A stretch of 64,000 bases of DNA from an uncultured Pseudomonadota bacterium (GCA_945952465.1 CAMFIB010000001.1:1054001-1118000), one strand, 5' to 3'. Positions 24,653 to 34,376 are shown, counted from the stretch's first letter. Made by a program: numbers and translations. Notes: generated by a model not told the origin, from the letters alone.

Positions 24653-27385
24653 ATGGCCGCCCAACCCGACAACCTGCTCGGTCGCCAAGACGACCCCGAC
24701 GCCCTCGAAACCCGCGAATGGACGGACGCGCTCAGCGCCGTCATCGACGCGCAGGGCCCCGAACGGGCGCACTTTCTGCTCGAACAACTGCTGGAACATG
24801 CGCGCCAGCACAGCATCGACATGCCGTTCTCGGCCAACACCGGCTATGTGAACACCATCGAGCCCGATCAGGAGGCGCATTGCCCCGGCAACATCGCCAT
24901 CGAGAAGCGTCTGCGCGCCTACATGCGCTGGAACGCGATGGCCATGGTGGTGCGCGCCAACCGGCTGAACCCGGCCGACGGCGGCGACCTGGGCGGCCAC
25001 ATCGGCTCGTTCGCCTCGGTGGCCAGCATGTTCGGCGCCGGCTTCAACCATTTCTGGCACGCCGAGAGCGAAGGCCACGGCGGCGACTGCCTCTACATCC
25101 AGGGCCACAGCGCGCCCGGCATCTACGCCCGCGCCTTCCTCGAAGGCCGGCTCACCGAAGAGCAGCTCGACAACTTCCGCCAAGAGGTCGACGGCAAGGG
25201 CCTCTCCAGCTACCCGCACCCCAAGCTGATGCCCGCCTTCTGGCAGTTCCCCACGGTGAGCATGGGCCTGGGGCCGCTGATGGCCATTTACCAGGCGCGT
25301 TTTCTCAAATACCTGCACGCCCGCGGCATTGCCAACACCGAAAACCGCCGCGTCTGGGTGTTCTGCGGCGACGGTGAAATGGACGAACCGGAAAGCCTGG
25401 GCGCCATTGGCCTGGCCGCGCGCGAGAAGCTCGACAACCTGGTCTTCGTCATCAACTGCAACCTGCAGCGGCTCGACGGCCCGGTGCGCGGCAACGGCAA
25501 GATCGTGCAGGAACTGGAAGGCGAATTCCGTGGCGCCGGCTGGAACGTCGTCAAGCTGCTGTGGGGCAGCGGCTGGGACGCGCTGCTGGCGCGCGACAAG
25601 TCCGGCAAGCTCAAGCAGCTCATGATGGAAACGCTGGACGGCGACTACCAGGCCATGAAGGCGAACGACGGCGCCTTCGTGCGCAAGAACTTCTTCGGCA
25701 AGTACCCGGAGACGGCCAAGCTGGTGGAACACATGACCGACGAGGAGGTCTTCGAGCTGCGCCGCGGCGGGCACGACCCGAACAAGGTCTACGCCGCCTT
25801 CCACGCCGCGCACAACCACAAGGGGCAGCCCACCGTGCTGCTGGTGAAGACGGTGAAGGGCTACGGCATGGGCAAGGCCGGCGAGGGCAAGAACACCGTG
25901 CACCAGACCAAGAAGCTGAGCGACGAAGACATCCGCTACATCCGCGACCGCTTCAACGTGCCCATTCCAGACAGCGAGCTGGCGAAGATTCCCTACTACA
26001 AGCCGGCCGACGACACGCCGGAAATGAAGTACCTGCACGAGCGGCGCAAGGCGCTGGGCGGCTACCTGCCCAACCGCCGCGCGAAATCGGACGAGAGCTT
26101 CACCATTCCGTCGCTCGACACCTTCAAGGCGGTGCTGGAGCCCACGGCCGAGGGCCGCGAGATCAGCACCACGCAGGCCTACGTGCGCTTTCTCACGCAG
26201 CTGCTGCGCGACAAGGCGCTGGGCCCGCGCGTGGTGCCCATCCTGGTGGACGAGGCGCGCACCTTCGGCATGGAAGGGCTGTTCCGCCAGATCGGCATCT
26301 ACAACCCCGAGGGGCAGAAGTACACGCCGGTCGACAAGGACCAGGTGATGTACTACCGCGAAGACAAGGCCGGCCAGATTCTGCAGGAGGGCATCAACGA
26401 GCCCGGCGGCATGAGCAGCTGGATCGCCGCGGCCACCAGCTACAGCACCAGCAACCGCATCATGGTGCCGTTCTACGTCTATTACTCGATGTTCGGCTTC
26501 CAGCGCATCGGCGACCTGGCCTGGGCCGCCGGCGACATGCAGGCCCGCGGCTTCCTGCTGGGCGGCACCAGCGGCCGCACCACGCTGAACGGCGAAGGCC
26601 TGCAGCACGAAGACGGCCACAGCCACATCCTGGCCGGCACCATTCCCAATTGCGTGAGCTACGACCCCACGTTCGCGCACGAGGTTGGCGTCATCCTGCA
26701 CCACGGCCTCAAACGCATGGTCGAGAAGCAGGACAACGTCTTCTACTACCTGACGCTGCTCAACGAGAACTACGCGATGCCCGGCCTGCAACCCGGCACC
26801 GAGGAACAGATCATCAAGGGCATGTACCTGTGCCGCTCGGCACCGGCCATCGAGGGCCGCGAATCGGCGCCCAGCGTGCAGCTGCTCGGCAGCGGCACCA
26901 TCCTGCGCGAGGCCATCGCCGCGCAGGAGCTGCTGCAGAAGGACTGGGGCGTGTCGGCGGGTGTGTGGAGCTGCCCCAGCTTCAACGAGCTGGCACGCGA
27001 CGGCCAGGACACCGAGCGCTGGAACCTGCTGCACCCTACGGAGGAGCCGCGCCAGAGCTTCGTGGCGCAGCAACTGTCGGCCACCGCAGGCCCGGTGATC
27101 GCCTCGACCGACTACATCAAGGCCTACACCGAGCAGATCCGCCCGTTCATCCCGAACAACGCCGACGGCTCTGGCCGCCCCTACAAGACGCTGGGCACCG
27201 ACGGCTTCGGCCGCAGCGACTTCCGCACCCGGCTGCGCCAGCACTTCGAGGTGAACCGCCACTACATCGTGGTGGCCGCGCTGAAGGGCCTGAGCGAACA
27301 GGGCTCGCTGCCCGCGAGCAAGGTCGCCGACGCGATCCAGCAGTACGGCCTCGACGCCGACAAGATCAACCCGCTGTACGCCTGA
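24653..27385 (+). CDS. aceE: Pyruvate dehydrogenase E1 component, homodimeric type
   Basis: AceE is the thiamine-diphosphate E1 subunit that decarboxylates pyruvate and acetylates lipoyl groups of AceF. The 910 residues are within the normal length for the homodimeric E1 of gram-negative bacteria. GDGEMDEPES with the downstream NCNLQRLDGPVRGN is the TPP/magnesium-binding motif. The N-terminus RETREWTDALSAVIDAQGPERAHFLLEQ is typical. It starts at ATG 24653 after the ribosome site GAGGAGA, in a leader whose 18 bases CCGCCACACGAGGAGACA recur before the SDR gene at 44881. aceF follows after 7 bases. Confidence 0.97.
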   Translation: MAAQPDNLLGRQDDPDALETREWTDALSAVIDAQGPERAHFLLEQLLEHARQHSIDMPFSANTGYVNTIEPDQEAHCPGNIAIEKRLRAYMRWNAMAMVVRANRLNPADGGDLGGHIGSFASVASMFGAGFNHFWHAESEGHGGDCLYIQGHSAPGIYARAFLEGRLTEEQLDNFRQEVDGKGLSSYPHPKLMPAFWQFPTVSMGLGPLMAIYQARFLKYLHARGIANTENRRVWVFCGDGEMDEPESLGAIGLAAREKLDNLVFVINCNLQRLDGPVRGNGKIVQELEGEFRGAGWNVVKLLWGSGWDALLARDKSGKLKQLMMETLDGDYQAMKANDGAFVRKNFFGKYPETAKLVEHMTDEEVFELRRGGHDPNKVYAAFHAAHNHKGQPTVLLVKTVKGYGMGKAGEGKNTVHQTKKLSDEDIRYIRDRFNVPIPDSELAKIPYYKPADDTPEMKYLHERRKALGGYLPNRRAKSDESFTIPSLDTFKAVLEPTAEGREISTTQAYVRFLTQLLRDKALGPRVVPILVDEARTFGMEGLFRQIGIYNPEGQKYTPVDKDQVMYYREDKAGQILQEGINEPGGMSSWIAAATSYSTSNRIMVPFYVYYSMFGFQRIGDLAWAAGDMQARGFLLGGTSGRTTLNGEGLQHEDGHSHILAGTIPNCVSYDPTFAHEVGVILHHGLKRMVEKQDNVFYYLTLLNENYAMPGLQPGTEEQIIKGMYLCRSAPAIEGRESAPSVQLLGSGTILREAIAAQELLQKDWGVSAGVWSCPSFNELARDGQDTERWNLLHPTEEPRQSFVAQQLSATAGPVIASTDYIKAYTEQIRPFIPNNADGSGRPYKTLGTDGFGRSDFRTRLRQHFEVNRHYIVVAALKGLSEQGSLPASKVADAIQQYGLDADKINPLYA

Positions 27386-27392
27386 GCCCGCC

Positions 27393-29054
27393 ATGAGCAC
27401 GATCGAAATCAACGTGCCGGACATCGGCGATTTCAAGGACGTGGCCGTCATCGAGCTGCTGGTGAAGCCCGGCGACACGGTCAAGCCCGAGCAAAGCCTC
27501 ATCACGGTGGAGAGCGACAAGGCCTCGATGGAGATTCCGTCGTCGGCCGGCGGCGTGTTGAAGGAACTGAAGGTCAAGGTCGGCGACACGGTGAACCAGG
27601 GCACGCTCATTGCGGTCCTGGAGGCCGGTAGCGGTGAGGCTGCCGCAGCGGCCCCCGCACCGGAAAAAACGCCAAAATCAGAACAAAAAGCGGCTGAAGT
27701 CAGCACCGGTGCTGGCGATGTTGCTCCCGAATCAGGAGCAACCGAAATCAAGGTGCCCGACATCGGCGACTTCGACGAGGTCGCCGTGATCGAGCTGCTG
27801 GTGAAGCCGGGCGACGCAGTGAAGGCCGAGCAGGGCCTGATCACCGTGGAGAGCGACAAGGCCTCGATGGAAATCCCGTCGCCCGCCGCCGGCACGGTGC
27901 AGGAGCTGAAGGTGAAGCTCGGCGACAAGGTCAGGCAGGGCACGCTGATCGCGCTGCTGGCCGGTTCGGGCGGCGGCGCCGCCAAGCCTGCGGCCCAGCC
28001 TGCAGCAGCAGCACCCGCCGAGGCGAAGTCGGCATCGCCCGCACCGGCGCCTGCTGGCGACACGCCCACCGCGATGCCGCCGCATGAGCCCGGCACGGCG
28101 GCCGCCGGCAAGCTGCCGCACGCCTCGCCGTCCATCCGCAAGGCGGCGCGCGAGCTGGGCATTCCGCTCGACGAGATTCCGGGCAGCGGGCCCAAGGGCC
28201 GCATCACCATCGAAGACCTGCAGCAGTTCAGCCGTGCCGTGATGGCGGGCGCCACCGCGACCCGCGCGCAGGCGGCGAAAGCGCCGGTCGGCGCCGCCGC
28301 AACAGGCGGTGGCGGCGAGGCGCTGGGCCTGCTGCCGTGGCCCAAGGTGGATTTCGCCAAGTTCGGCGAGATCGAGCGCAAGGACAGGCCGCGCATCAAG
28401 AAGATCAGCGCGGCCAACCTGCACCGCAACTGGGTGCTGATTCCCCACGTCACCAACCACGACGATGCCGACATCACCGAGCTGGAGGCCTTCCGCGTGG
28501 CCACCAACAAGGAGAACGAGAAGTCGGGCGTGAAGGTCACGATGCTGGCCTTTCTGATCAAGGCCTGCGTTGCCGCGCTGAAGAAATTCCCCGAATTCAA
28601 CAGCAGCCTCGACGGCGAGCAGTTGGTGATGAAGCACTACTGGCACATCGGCTTCGCGGCCGACACGCCGCAGGGCCTGATGGTGCCGGTCATCAAGAAC
28701 GCCGACCAGAAGGGCGTGCTGGCCATCAGCAAGGAAATGGGCGAGCTGGCCGGCAAGGCGCGCGAGGGCAAGCTGGCCCCCGGCGACATGCAGGGCGCCA
28801 CCTTCACCATCAGCTCGCTCGGCGGCATCGGTGGGCGCTACTTCACACCCATCATCAACGCGCCGGAGGTGGCCATCCTCGGCGTCTGCAAGAGCCAGAC
28901 CGAGCCGGTGTGGGACGGCAAGCAGTTCGCGCCGCGGCTGATGCTGCCGCTGAGCCTGAGCTGGGACCACCGCGTGATCGACGGCGCGGCGGCGGCGCGG
29001 TTCAACGCGTACCTCGGGCAGATATTGGCCGACTTCCGGAGGGTGCTGCTGTGA
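27393..29054 (+). CDS. aceF: Dihydrolipoamide acetyltransferase (E2 of pyruvate dehydrogenase), two lipoyl domains
   Basis: AceF forms the E2 core and transfers acetyl groups from its lipoyl arms to CoA. The 553 residues carry two lipoyl domains, with lipoylated K43 and K156 in [13 protein letters not shown] peripheral-subunit binding domain (about 246-282, [33 protein letters not shown]) and the catalytic domain ending in [15 protein letters not shown] follow. The linker between lipoyl domains (about 91-117) contains [10 protein letters not shown], encoded by a less GC-rich stretch that is also found in lpdA and tex, so it looks like a repeat inserted in frame. The stop overlaps the lpdA GTG start. 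Confidence 0.97.
   Translation: MSTIEINVPDIGDFKDVAVIELLVKPGDTVKPEQSLITVESDKASMEIPSSAGGVLKELKVKVGDTVNQGTLIAVLEAGSGEAAAAAPAPEKTPKSEQKAAEVSTGAGDVAPESGATEIKVPDIGDFDEVAVIELLVKPGDAVKAEQGLITVESDKASMEIPSPAAGTVQELKVKLGDKVRQGTLIALLAGSGGGAAKPAAQPAAAAPAEAKSASPAPAPAGDTPTAMPPHEPGTAAAGKLPHASPSIRKAARELGIPLDEIPGSGPKGRITIEDLQQFSRAVMAGATATRAQAAKAPVGAAATGGGGEALGLLPWPKVDFAKFGEIERKDRPRIKKISAANLHRNWVLIPHVTNHDDADITELEAFRVATNKENEKSGVKVTMLAFLIKACVAALKKFPEFNSSLDGEQLVMKHYWHIGFAADTPQGLMVPVIKNADQKGVLAISKEMGELAGKAREGKLAPGDMQGATFTISSLGGIGGRYFTPIINAPEVAILGVCKSQTEPVWDGKQFAPRLMLPLSLSWDHRVIDGAAAARFNAYLGQILADFRRVLL
27673..27745. repeat. In-frame dispersed repeat, copy in aceF linker
   Basis: Shares the core ACAAAAAGCGGCTGAAGTCA with copies in lpdA (29318-29390) and tex (61103-61172). 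All three are in the same orientation and reading frame and encode Q-K-(A/P)-A-E-V. The 3' half is the most diverged of the three copies but keeps GCT-N3-GAA-N3-GGAGC. Confidence 0.6.
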
Positions 29055-30868
29055 GCACGGTCGACGTGAAGGTGCCGGACATCGGCGATTTCAAGGACGT
29101 GGCCGTGATCGAGCTGCTGGTGAAGCCGGGCGACGCGGTGAAGGCCGAGCAAAGCCTGGTCACGGTGGAGAGCGACAAGGCGTCGATGGAGATCCCGTCG
29201 TCAGCGGCCGGTGTGGTGAAGGAGCTGAAGGTCAAGATCGGCGACACGGTGAACCAGGGGTCGGTGCTGCTGACGCTGGAGGCCGACGCCGCAGCCGCTC
29301 CCGCGCCGGCCAGCACACCAAAACCTGAACAAAAACCGGCTGAAGTCAGCGCCAAATCTGGTGTTTCAGCTCCTGAAACTGTAGCGATTGCAGCGGTGCC
29401 CGAAGACGGCAGCCCGAGCGACGTGCAGTGCGACGTGGTGGTGCTCGGCGCCGGCCCCGGCGGCTATTCGGCGGCCTTCCGCGCGGCCGACCTGGGTTTG
29501 AAGGTGGTGCTGGTTGAGCGCTACGCCACGCTGGGCGGTGTCTGCCTGAACGTGGGCTGCATCCCGAGCAAGGCGCTGCTGCATGTGGCCTCGGTCATCG
29601 ACGAGGTGAAGCATTTCGACGCGCTGGGCGTGAGCTTCGGCGCACCGGCCATCGACCGCGCCAAGCTGCTCGCGCACAAGAACAAGGTGGTCGGCAAACT
29701 CACCGGCGGCCTCGCGGCGATGGCCAAGATGCGCAAGGTCACGGTGCTGCGCGGCACCGGCCAGTTCACCAGCCCGTGGCGGCTGAGCGTGGCCGGCGGC
29801 GACGGCAAGGCCCAGGTCGTCGCGTTCAAGGCCGCCATCGTCGCGGCCGGCTCGCAGGCGGTGCGGCTGCCCTTCATGCCGGAAGACCCGCGCGTGGTCG
29901 ATTCCACCGGCGCGCTCGAGATGGCGACCGACCCCCAGCGCATGCTCATTCTGGGCGGCGGCATCATCGGCCTGGAAATGGGTACCGTCTACAGCACGCT
30001 GGGCGCGCGGCTCGACGTGGTGGAAATGCTCGATGGCCTCATGCCCGGCGCCGACCGCGACCTGGTGAAGGTCTGGCAGAAGATGAACGCGCCGCGTTTC
30101 GACCATGTGATGCTGAAGACCAGGACCGTTGGCGCCAAGGCCACCAAGGCCGGCATCGAGGTCACGTTCGAGGGCGAGCAGGCACCCAAGGAGCCGCAGG
30201 TCTACGACCTGGTGCTGCAGGCGGTGGGCCGCAGCCCCAACGGCAAGAAGATTGGCGCGGAGAAGGCCGGCGTGGCGGTGGGCGAGCGCGGCTTCATTCC
30301 GGTCGACATCCAGATGCGCACCAACGTGCGCCACATCTTCGCCATCGGCGACATCGTCGGCCAGCCCATGCTGGCGCACAAGGCGGTGCACGAGGCGCAT
30401 GTGGCGGCCGAAGTCATCGCCGGTGAACTGCAGGGCGACAAGGCGCTGGCCGCCAGCGCTTTCAACGCCCGCGTGATCCCCAGCGTGGCCTACACCGACC
30501 CCGAGATCGCCTGGGTCGGCCTCACCGAAGACCAGGCCAAGGCCCAGGGCATCAAGGTGAAAAAGGGCCTGTTCCCGTGGAGCGCGTCGGGCCGCGCGAT
30601 TGCCAACGGCCGCGACGAAGGCTTCACCAAGCTGCTGTTCGACGACTCGCCCGAGGCACACGGCCACGGCCGCATTCTGGGCGGCGGCATCGTCGGCACC
30701 CACGCCGGCGACATGATCGGCGAGGTGGCTCTGGCCATCGAGATGGGCGCCGACGCGGTCGACATCGGCAAGACCATCCACCCGCACCCCACGCTCGGCG
30801 AAAGCCTGGGCATGGCGGCCGAGGTGGCGCACGGGTCGTGCACGGATTTGCCGCCCGCCAAGCGCTGA
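29051..30868 (+). CDS. lpdA: Dihydrolipoamide dehydrogenase (E3) with N-terminal lipoyl domain
   Basis: LpdA reoxidises the lipoyl groups of E2, passing electrons to NAD through FAD. The 605-residue protein starts at GTG 29051, overlapping the aceF stop. An N-terminal lipoyl domain (about 1-78, lipoylated K43) precedes the flavoprotein, an arrangement known from Ralstonia and Neisseria E3. The FAD motif [16 protein letters not shown], redox cysteines C165 and C170 ([13 protein letters not shown]), a second Rossmann motif [12 protein letters not shown] and the C-terminal HPHPTLGES with the active-site histidine are all present. The linker (91-112) carries the repeat shared with aceF and tex. 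The lipoyl domain DNA has 35 consecutive bases identical to the first aceF lipoyl domain, suggesting recent duplication or gene conversion. Confidence 0.96.
   Translation: MSTVDVKVPDIGDFKDVAVIELLVKPGDAVKAEQSLVTVESDKASMEIPSSAAGVVKELKVKIGDTVNQGSVLLTLEADAAAAPAPASTPKPEQKPAEVSAKSGVSAPETVAIAAVPEDGSPSDVQCDVVVLGAGPGGYSAAFRAADLGLKVVLVERYATLGGVCLNVGCIPSKALLHVASVIDEVKHFDALGVSFGAPAIDRAKLLAHKNKVVGKLTGGLAAMAKMRKVTVLRGTGQFTSPWRLSVAGGDGKAQVVAFKAAIVAAGSQAVRLPFMPEDPRVVDSTGALEMATDPQRMLILGGGIIGLEMGTVYSTLGARLDVVEMLDGLMPGADRDLVKVWQKMNAPRFDHVMLKTRTVGAKATKAGIEVTFEGEQAPKEPQVYDLVLQAVGRSPNGKKIGAEKAGVAVGERGFIPVDIQMRTNVRHIFAIGDIVGQPMLAHKAVHEAHVAAEVIAGELQGDKALAASAFNARVIPSVAYTDPEIAWVGLTEDQAKAQGIKVKKGLFPWSASGRAIANGRDEGFTKLLFDDSPEAHGHGRILGGGIVGTHAGDMIGEVALAIEMGADAVDIGKTIHPHPTLGESLGMAAEVAHGSCTDLPPAKR
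29318..29390. repeat. In-frame dispersed repeat, copy in lpdA linker
   Basis: Contains ACAAAAACCGGCTGAAGTCA followed by AATCTGGTGTTTCAGCT, matching the tex copy over most of its length and the aceF copy in the 5' half. It encodes [17 protein letters not shown] in the proline/alanine linker between the lipoyl and flavoprotein domains. Confidence 0.65.
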
Positions 30869-30875
30869 ATCGGCG

Positions 30876-31532
30876 CTAGGTTGTGTCCGCCGTGCGGCGC
30901 AGAAAGACGTGCGTCGCCCGTTCCCCGGCCACCTGCCGCTCGCAGGTGTAGCCCAGCGCGGGCAGATCGAGGCCCTGGAACAGCGGCTCGCCCGCGCCCA
31001 GCAGCACCGGCCGCACCGCCAGGTGCAGTTCGTCGATGAGGCCGGCGCGCAGGCCTTCCCGGACGGTGGCCGCGCCGCCGCCGATGCGCACGTCTTGGCC
31101 ACCGGCTGCGGCGCGGGCCTGCGCGAGGGCCGACGCCAGACCGTCGGTGACGAAGTGGAAGGTGGTGCCGCCTTTCATTTCCAGCGGCGGGCGCGGGTGG
31201 TGCGTCAGCACGAAGACCGGCACGTGGTAGGGTGGCTCGTCGCCCCACCAGCCTTGCCAGCTTTCGTCCGGCCAGGGGCCGCGCACCGGGCCGAACATGT
31301 TGCGGCCCAGCACCCAGGCGCCGAAGCCGCGCATGCCTTCTTCGGCGAAACCGTTGTCGATGCCGGTCTCGCCCCCGTCCATGCCCTGCATCGCGCGCCA
31401 GGTGCGGGTGGGGAAGAACCACTGCATCAGTTCCGGCCCGCGCAGGCCGAGGGGGTTCTGCAGGCTCTGATCGGGCCCGGCGGCGAAACCGTCGAGCGAC
31501 ACACCGAAGCTTTTGACGAGGATGCGGGTCAT
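30876..31532 (-). CDS. Dihydrofolate reductase/RibD C-terminal family protein
   Basis: The protein has 218 residues from ATG 31532. The N-terminus ILVKSFGVSLDGFAAGPDQSLQNPLG and the segments GAWVLGRNMFG, VFVLTHHPRPP and VRIGGGAATVREGLRAGLIDELHLAVRPVLLGAGEPLF match the RibD_C/dihydrofolate-reductase-like family (YyaP/YwjB type), which bind NADPH but mostly have no assigned substrate. Its start overlaps the stop of the NTF2-like gene (ATGA), so the two are translationally coupled. It is convergent with lpdA, 7 bases apart. A true folate role is unlikely, since members are usually annotated as general reductases. Confidence 0.82.
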   Translation of the reverse strand: MTRILVKSFGVSLDGFAAGPDQSLQNPLGLRGPELMQWFFPTRTWRAMQGMDGGETGIDNGFAEEGMRGFGAWVLGRNMFGPVRGPWPDESWQGWWGDEPPYHVPVFVLTHHPRPPLEMKGGTTFHFVTDGLASALAQARAAAGGQDVRIGGGAATVREGLRAGLIDELHLAVRPVLLGAGEPLFQGLDLPALGYTCERQVAGERATHVFLRRTADTT

Positions 31533-31984
31533 GGTGGGGTGGCGGTGGTGGGGGCGCGGCGCAACTGCGCCTTCAGCGTCTCGTGGTGGATGGGGGCTGA
31601 GCTGTGCTCGTGCACGATGCGCCAGCCGCCGCCTTCCGTGGGGCGGGCGGCAACGGTCAGGCGGCTGTCGAGCGAGCGCAGCAGCTCGCCGGTGGCCGAC
31701 AGCGCGGTGAAGGTGAGGGTGGCGTGGCCCACCAGGAGGCCGTCGCTGGCGGTGGCGTGCGCACCGGACGAAGTGACCCTCAACTGCTCGTCGCCCAGCG
31801 ACGCGAACCAGCCGGCCGCCATCGCGCGCCAGGCCGCGATGCCGCTCAGCTCCCACGGCCCCCACAGGTCGAACACCCGCAGGTCGTCGGCGTAGAGCGC
31901 GACGAAGGCGTCGACGTCCTTGGCGGCCACGGCGGCGGCGTAGCGCTGCAGCAGGTCGTTGAAGGCGGTGGTGGCGGCGGTCAT
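31529..31984 (-). CDS. NTF2/SnoaL-like fold protein
   Basis: A 151-residue protein from ATG 31984. The segment FNDLLQRYAAAVAAKDVDAFVALYADDLRVFDLWGPW is the standard opening of the NTF2-like (SnoaL/DUF4440) cone fold, and RLTVAARPTEGGGWRIVHEHSSAP is its closing strand pair. Such proteins act as small-molecule isomerases, hydrolases or binding proteins; the substrate cannot be read from sequence. It is coupled by a 4-base overlap to the reductase-like gene downstream and lies 23 bases after the YdhR-like gene, suggesting a three-gene operon. Confidence 0.78.
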   Translation of the reverse strand: MTAATTAFNDLLQRYAAAVAAKDVDAFVALYADDLRVFDLWGPWELSGIAAWRAMAAGWFASLGDEQLRVTSSGAHATASDGLLVGHATLTFTALSATGELLRSLDSRLTVAARPTEGGGWRIVHEHSSAPIHHETLKAQLRRAPTTATPP

Positions 31985-32007
31985 GGCGAGCGATGCGGCG
32001 CAGTGGC

Positions 32008-32322
32008 TCAGGCGCCGGTTTCGATGGCCTGCGCCACGTTGTCCACCACCACCGGTGTGTGGAAGTAGGTGATGGCCGGTTCGGTGCCGTATTTCTCGCG
32101 CACGAAAGCCCGCCAAGCGTCGGTGTACAGCGCTTCCGCGTCCTCGCGCGACTCCCACAGGTAGACCCCGCCGGCGGTTCGCCCGTCTTCCGACAGCACA
32201 TAGTGCTTGCGGATCAGGCCTCTGACGCCCAGGTATTTCGGCGCGGTGCTGCGGAAGATCTGGCCTGCCTCGTCGGGCGTGATCGGCTTCGGCAGGGCGA
32301 AGGTGGTGAGGGTGGTGATCAT
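32008..32322 (-). CDS. YdhR-like putative monooxygenase (dimeric alpha-beta barrel)
   Basis: The 104 residues begin at ATG 32322. The pattern ITPDEAGQIFRSTAPKYLGVRGLIRKHYVLSEDGRTAGGVYLWESREDAEAL resembles YdhR and other dimeric alpha-beta-barrel (ABM-like) proteins, where a short ferredoxin-like fold dimerises around a small hydrophobic pocket. A monooxygenase role is only a family label. The protein heads a reverse-strand group with the NTF2-like and RibD-like genes. The upstream gene is divergent, so the promoter lies in 32323-32394. Confidence 0.72.
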   Translation of the reverse strand: MITTLTTFALPKPITPDEAGQIFRSTAPKYLGVRGLIRKHYVLSEDGRTAGGVYLWESREDAEALYTDAWRAFVREKYGTEPAITYFHTPVVVDNVAQAIETGA

Positions 32323-32394
32323 GGGGCGGCTCCGGTGGTGCGCGGCCATTGTGCAGCCTGTTCACGAGCCAGCGCAGCAGAGGGCCTTGGCAGA

Positions 32395-33156
32395 ATGGCG
32401 GCCATGCCCGTTGCCGCCCCGTTCCCCGCACGCCACGACCGCATCGACGCCCTGCGCGGCGCGGCCATGGTCTGGATGACCGTTTTCCATTTCTGCTTCG
32501 ACCTCGCGCATTTCCGCCTCACGCAGCAGAACTTCTACATGGACCCGTTCTGGACCGTGCAGCGCACGGCCATCGTGTCGCTGTTCCTGTTCTGCGCCGG
32601 GCTGGGCCAGGCGGTCGCGGTGGCCCAGGGGCAGGGCTGGCCGCGTTTCTGGCGGCGCTGGGCGCAGGTGGTGGGCGCGGCGCTGCTGGTCACGGCCGGG
32701 TCGGTCGTGATGTTTCCGTTGAGCTACATCACCTTCGGCGTGCTGCACGGCATTGCGGTGATGCTGGTGATCGTGCGGCTCAGCGCCGGGTGGGGCGGCT
32801 GGCTGTGGCCGGCGGGGCTGGCCGCCATCGTGCTGCCGGAGCTGGTGACGCCGCTGTTGCAGCAGCAGGGCTGGGGTCTGCTGATCGACAGCCGCTGGTT
32901 GAACTGGCTGGGTTTCGTCACCGGCAAGCCGCCGACCGAGGACTACGTGCCGCTGCTGCCGTGGCTGGGCGTGGTGTGGTGGGGCTTGGCCGCAGGCCAG
33001 TGGCTGCTGGCGCGGCACCCGGGCGTGGTGCAGGCGCCGGTGGGCGCGCCGGGGCGGGCGCTGGCGCGGCTGGGCCGCTGGAGCCTCACCTACTACCTGG
33101 CGCACCAGCCGGTGATGATCGGCCTGCTGAGCGCCTGGCTGGCCCTGCGGCGCTGA
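32395..33156 (+). CDS. DUF1624 membrane protein (heparan-alpha-glucosaminide acetyltransferase-like)
   Basis: A 253-residue polytopic protein with about seven hydrophobic helices. The opening RHDRIDALRGAAMVWMTVFHFCFDLAHF is typical of the DUF1624/YeiB-related acyltransferase group, with the conserved R-x-DALRG-x-A and an intramembrane histidine. The C-terminus LARLGRWSLTYYLAHQPVMIGLL also fits. ATG 32395 has AGAGGG upstream; ATG 32404 is an alternative. Members are predicted to acetylate sugars or lipids at the inner membrane; the substrate is unknown here. It stands alone between the divergent YdhR-like gene and the convergent ppiC. Confidence 0.82.
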   Translation: MAAMPVAAPFPARHDRIDALRGAAMVWMTVFHFCFDLAHFRLTQQNFYMDPFWTVQRTAIVSLFLFCAGLGQAVAVAQGQGWPRFWRRWAQVVGAALLVTAGSVVMFPLSYITFGVLHGIAVMLVIVRLSAGWGGWLWPAGLAAIVLPELVTPLLQQQGWGLLIDSRWLNWLGFVTGKPPTEDYVPLLPWLGVVWWGLAAGQWLLARHPGVVQAPVGAPGRALARLGRWSLTYYLAHQPVMIGLLSAWLALRR

Positions 33157-33161
33157 CTGAG

Positions 33162-33189
33162 CCAAAAGAAAACGCGGCCGAAGCCGCGT
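33162..33189 (-). terminator. Intrinsic terminator of the selO-to-ppiC group
   Basis: On the reverse strand ACGCGGC-TTCG-GCCGCGT (33172-33189) forms a 7-bp stem with a UUCG tetraloop followed by TTTCTTTT. It lies 24 bases after the PpiC stop and probably also blocks transcription from the convergent DUF1624 gene. Confidence 0.85.
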
Positions 33190-33213
33190 TGTCCGCTGTG
33201 CGAGAGCCGGGTC

Positions 33214-33999
33214 TTATTCGACCTTGGCCTTGGCGCGCAGGTCGGCCTGGTAGGCCGACAGCTTCTGCTGCTGGAGCTGCTGCACGACCTGCGGCTTGAC
33301 CTGCTCGAACGGCGGCAGCTTGGCGTCGCGCACTTCGTCCAGGCGGATGATGTGGTAGCCGAACTGGGTCTTCACCGGGGTTTCGGTGATCTGGCCCTTC
33401 TTCAGCGCCACCAGCGCGTCGGAGAACTCCTTCACGTAGTTGGCCGGGTTGGCAAAGCCGAGGTCGCCGCCCTGCTGGCCGGAGCCCGGGTCCTTGGACT
33501 GCTTCTTGGCGATGTCTTCGAACTTGCCGCCCTTCTTGAGCTGGGCGATGATGGCCTTGGCCTCGTCTTCCTTTTCCACCAGGATGTGGTGGGCGTGGTA
33601 TTCCTTGCCGCCGGCTGCGGCCACGTACTTGTCGTACTCGGCCTTGGCTTCGGCGTCGGTCACCGGGTTCTTCTTCTGCCAGTCGGCGAACAGCTCACGG
33701 ATCAGCAGGCCCTGGCGGGCCAGTTCCATCTGCACCTTGAAGTCTTCGGAGCCGGCCAGGCCGCGCTTCTCGGCTTCCTGCACGAAGACTTCGCGGGCAA
33801 TGACTTCTTCCTTGAGCTGGCTCTGCATGTCCGGCGTGGCCGGGCGGCCGGCCTTGGCCATCTGCGCCTGCAGCTGGTCGATGCGGCTCTTGGGAATCGG
33901 CTTGCCGTTGACCACGGCCAGGTTTTGAGCGAACGCAGATTGCGCCGCCAGCGTCACCACACACGACGCCACGAGCGTCATCAGCATTTGCTTTTTCAT
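33214..33999 (-). CDS. Periplasmic parvulin-type peptidyl-prolyl isomerase
   Basis: A 261-residue exported protein from ATG 33999. The signal peptide is KKQMLMTLVASCVVTLAAQSAFA (cleavage after about residue 24). An N-terminal SurA-like helical region follows, then one parvulin domain (about 130-225) with HAHHILVEKEDEAKAIIAQLKKGGKFEDIAKKQSKD, GGDLGFANP and TQFGYHIIRLDE. It should catalyse proline isomerisation or chaperone outer-membrane proteins in the periplasm. It follows the BolA-like gene by 86 bases and ends at a strong terminator, making it the last gene of the reverse-strand group. Confidence 0.92.
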   Translation of the reverse strand: MKKQMLMTLVASCVVTLAAQSAFAQNLAVVNGKPIPKSRIDQLQAQMAKAGRPATPDMQSQLKEEVIAREVFVQEAEKRGLAGSEDFKVQMELARQGLLIRELFADWQKKNPVTDAEAKAEYDKYVAAAGGKEYHAHHILVEKEDEAKAIIAQLKKGGKFEDIAKKQSKDPGSGQQGGDLGFANPANYVKEFSDALVALKKGQITETPVKTQFGYHIIRLDEVRDAKLPPFEQVKPQVVQQLQQQKLSAYQADLRAKAKVE

Positions 34000-34085
34000 C
34001 CAGTCGTTCCTTGCAGTTGGTAAATCGAGATCGAACAAAAAGGGAATGTCGCCAGCGCCAGGACGGGCGGCGAAGGGGAGAAACC

Positions 34086-34376
34086 TCAAAACGTTTCTAT
34101 CGCCAGGGCGTGGACACCCTGCTCCAGAAAATCGCGCAGGGCATCATACACAAGGCGGTGCCGTGCCACGCGGCTGCGGCCGCCGAACGCCGGGGCGTCG
34201 ATGCGCACACGGAAATGGGTGCCGAAACCGCTGCCGTTCACGCCGGCATGGCCCGCATGGGCGGCGCTTTCGTCAATGACCTCCAGCCGCGACGGTTGCA
34301 GCCGCTCGCGCAGCCGGGCTTCGATGCGGGCGGCCGCGCCCATCGGGTCTTCGTCGGAGAACGTGGTGCCGCTCAT
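34086..34376 (-). CDS. BolA family protein
   Basis: A 96-residue protein starting at ATG 34376, whose first base overlaps the yciB stop codon (TGATG). ARIEARLRERLQPSRLEVIDESAAHAGH and THFRVRIDAPAFGGRSRVARHRLVYDAL are the BolA signature, with the conserved histidines that ligate iron-sulfur clusters together with monothiol glutaredoxins. Roles in stress response and Fe-S handling are known for the family. In proteobacteria BolA-like genes often sit next to yciB and ppiC, as here. Confidence 0.9.
   Translation of the reverse strand: MSGTTFSDEDPMGAAARIEARLRERLQPSRLEVIDESAAHAGHAGVNGSGFGTHFRVRIDAPAFGGRSRVARHRLVYDALRDFLEQGVHALAIETF

Noticed and set aside
24572-28600. Open frame of more than 1300 codons on the reverse strand across aceE and aceF
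   Set aside because: It mirrors the codon positions of GC-rich genes on the other strand, has no recognisable domain and low-complexity composition, while aceE and aceF are certain.
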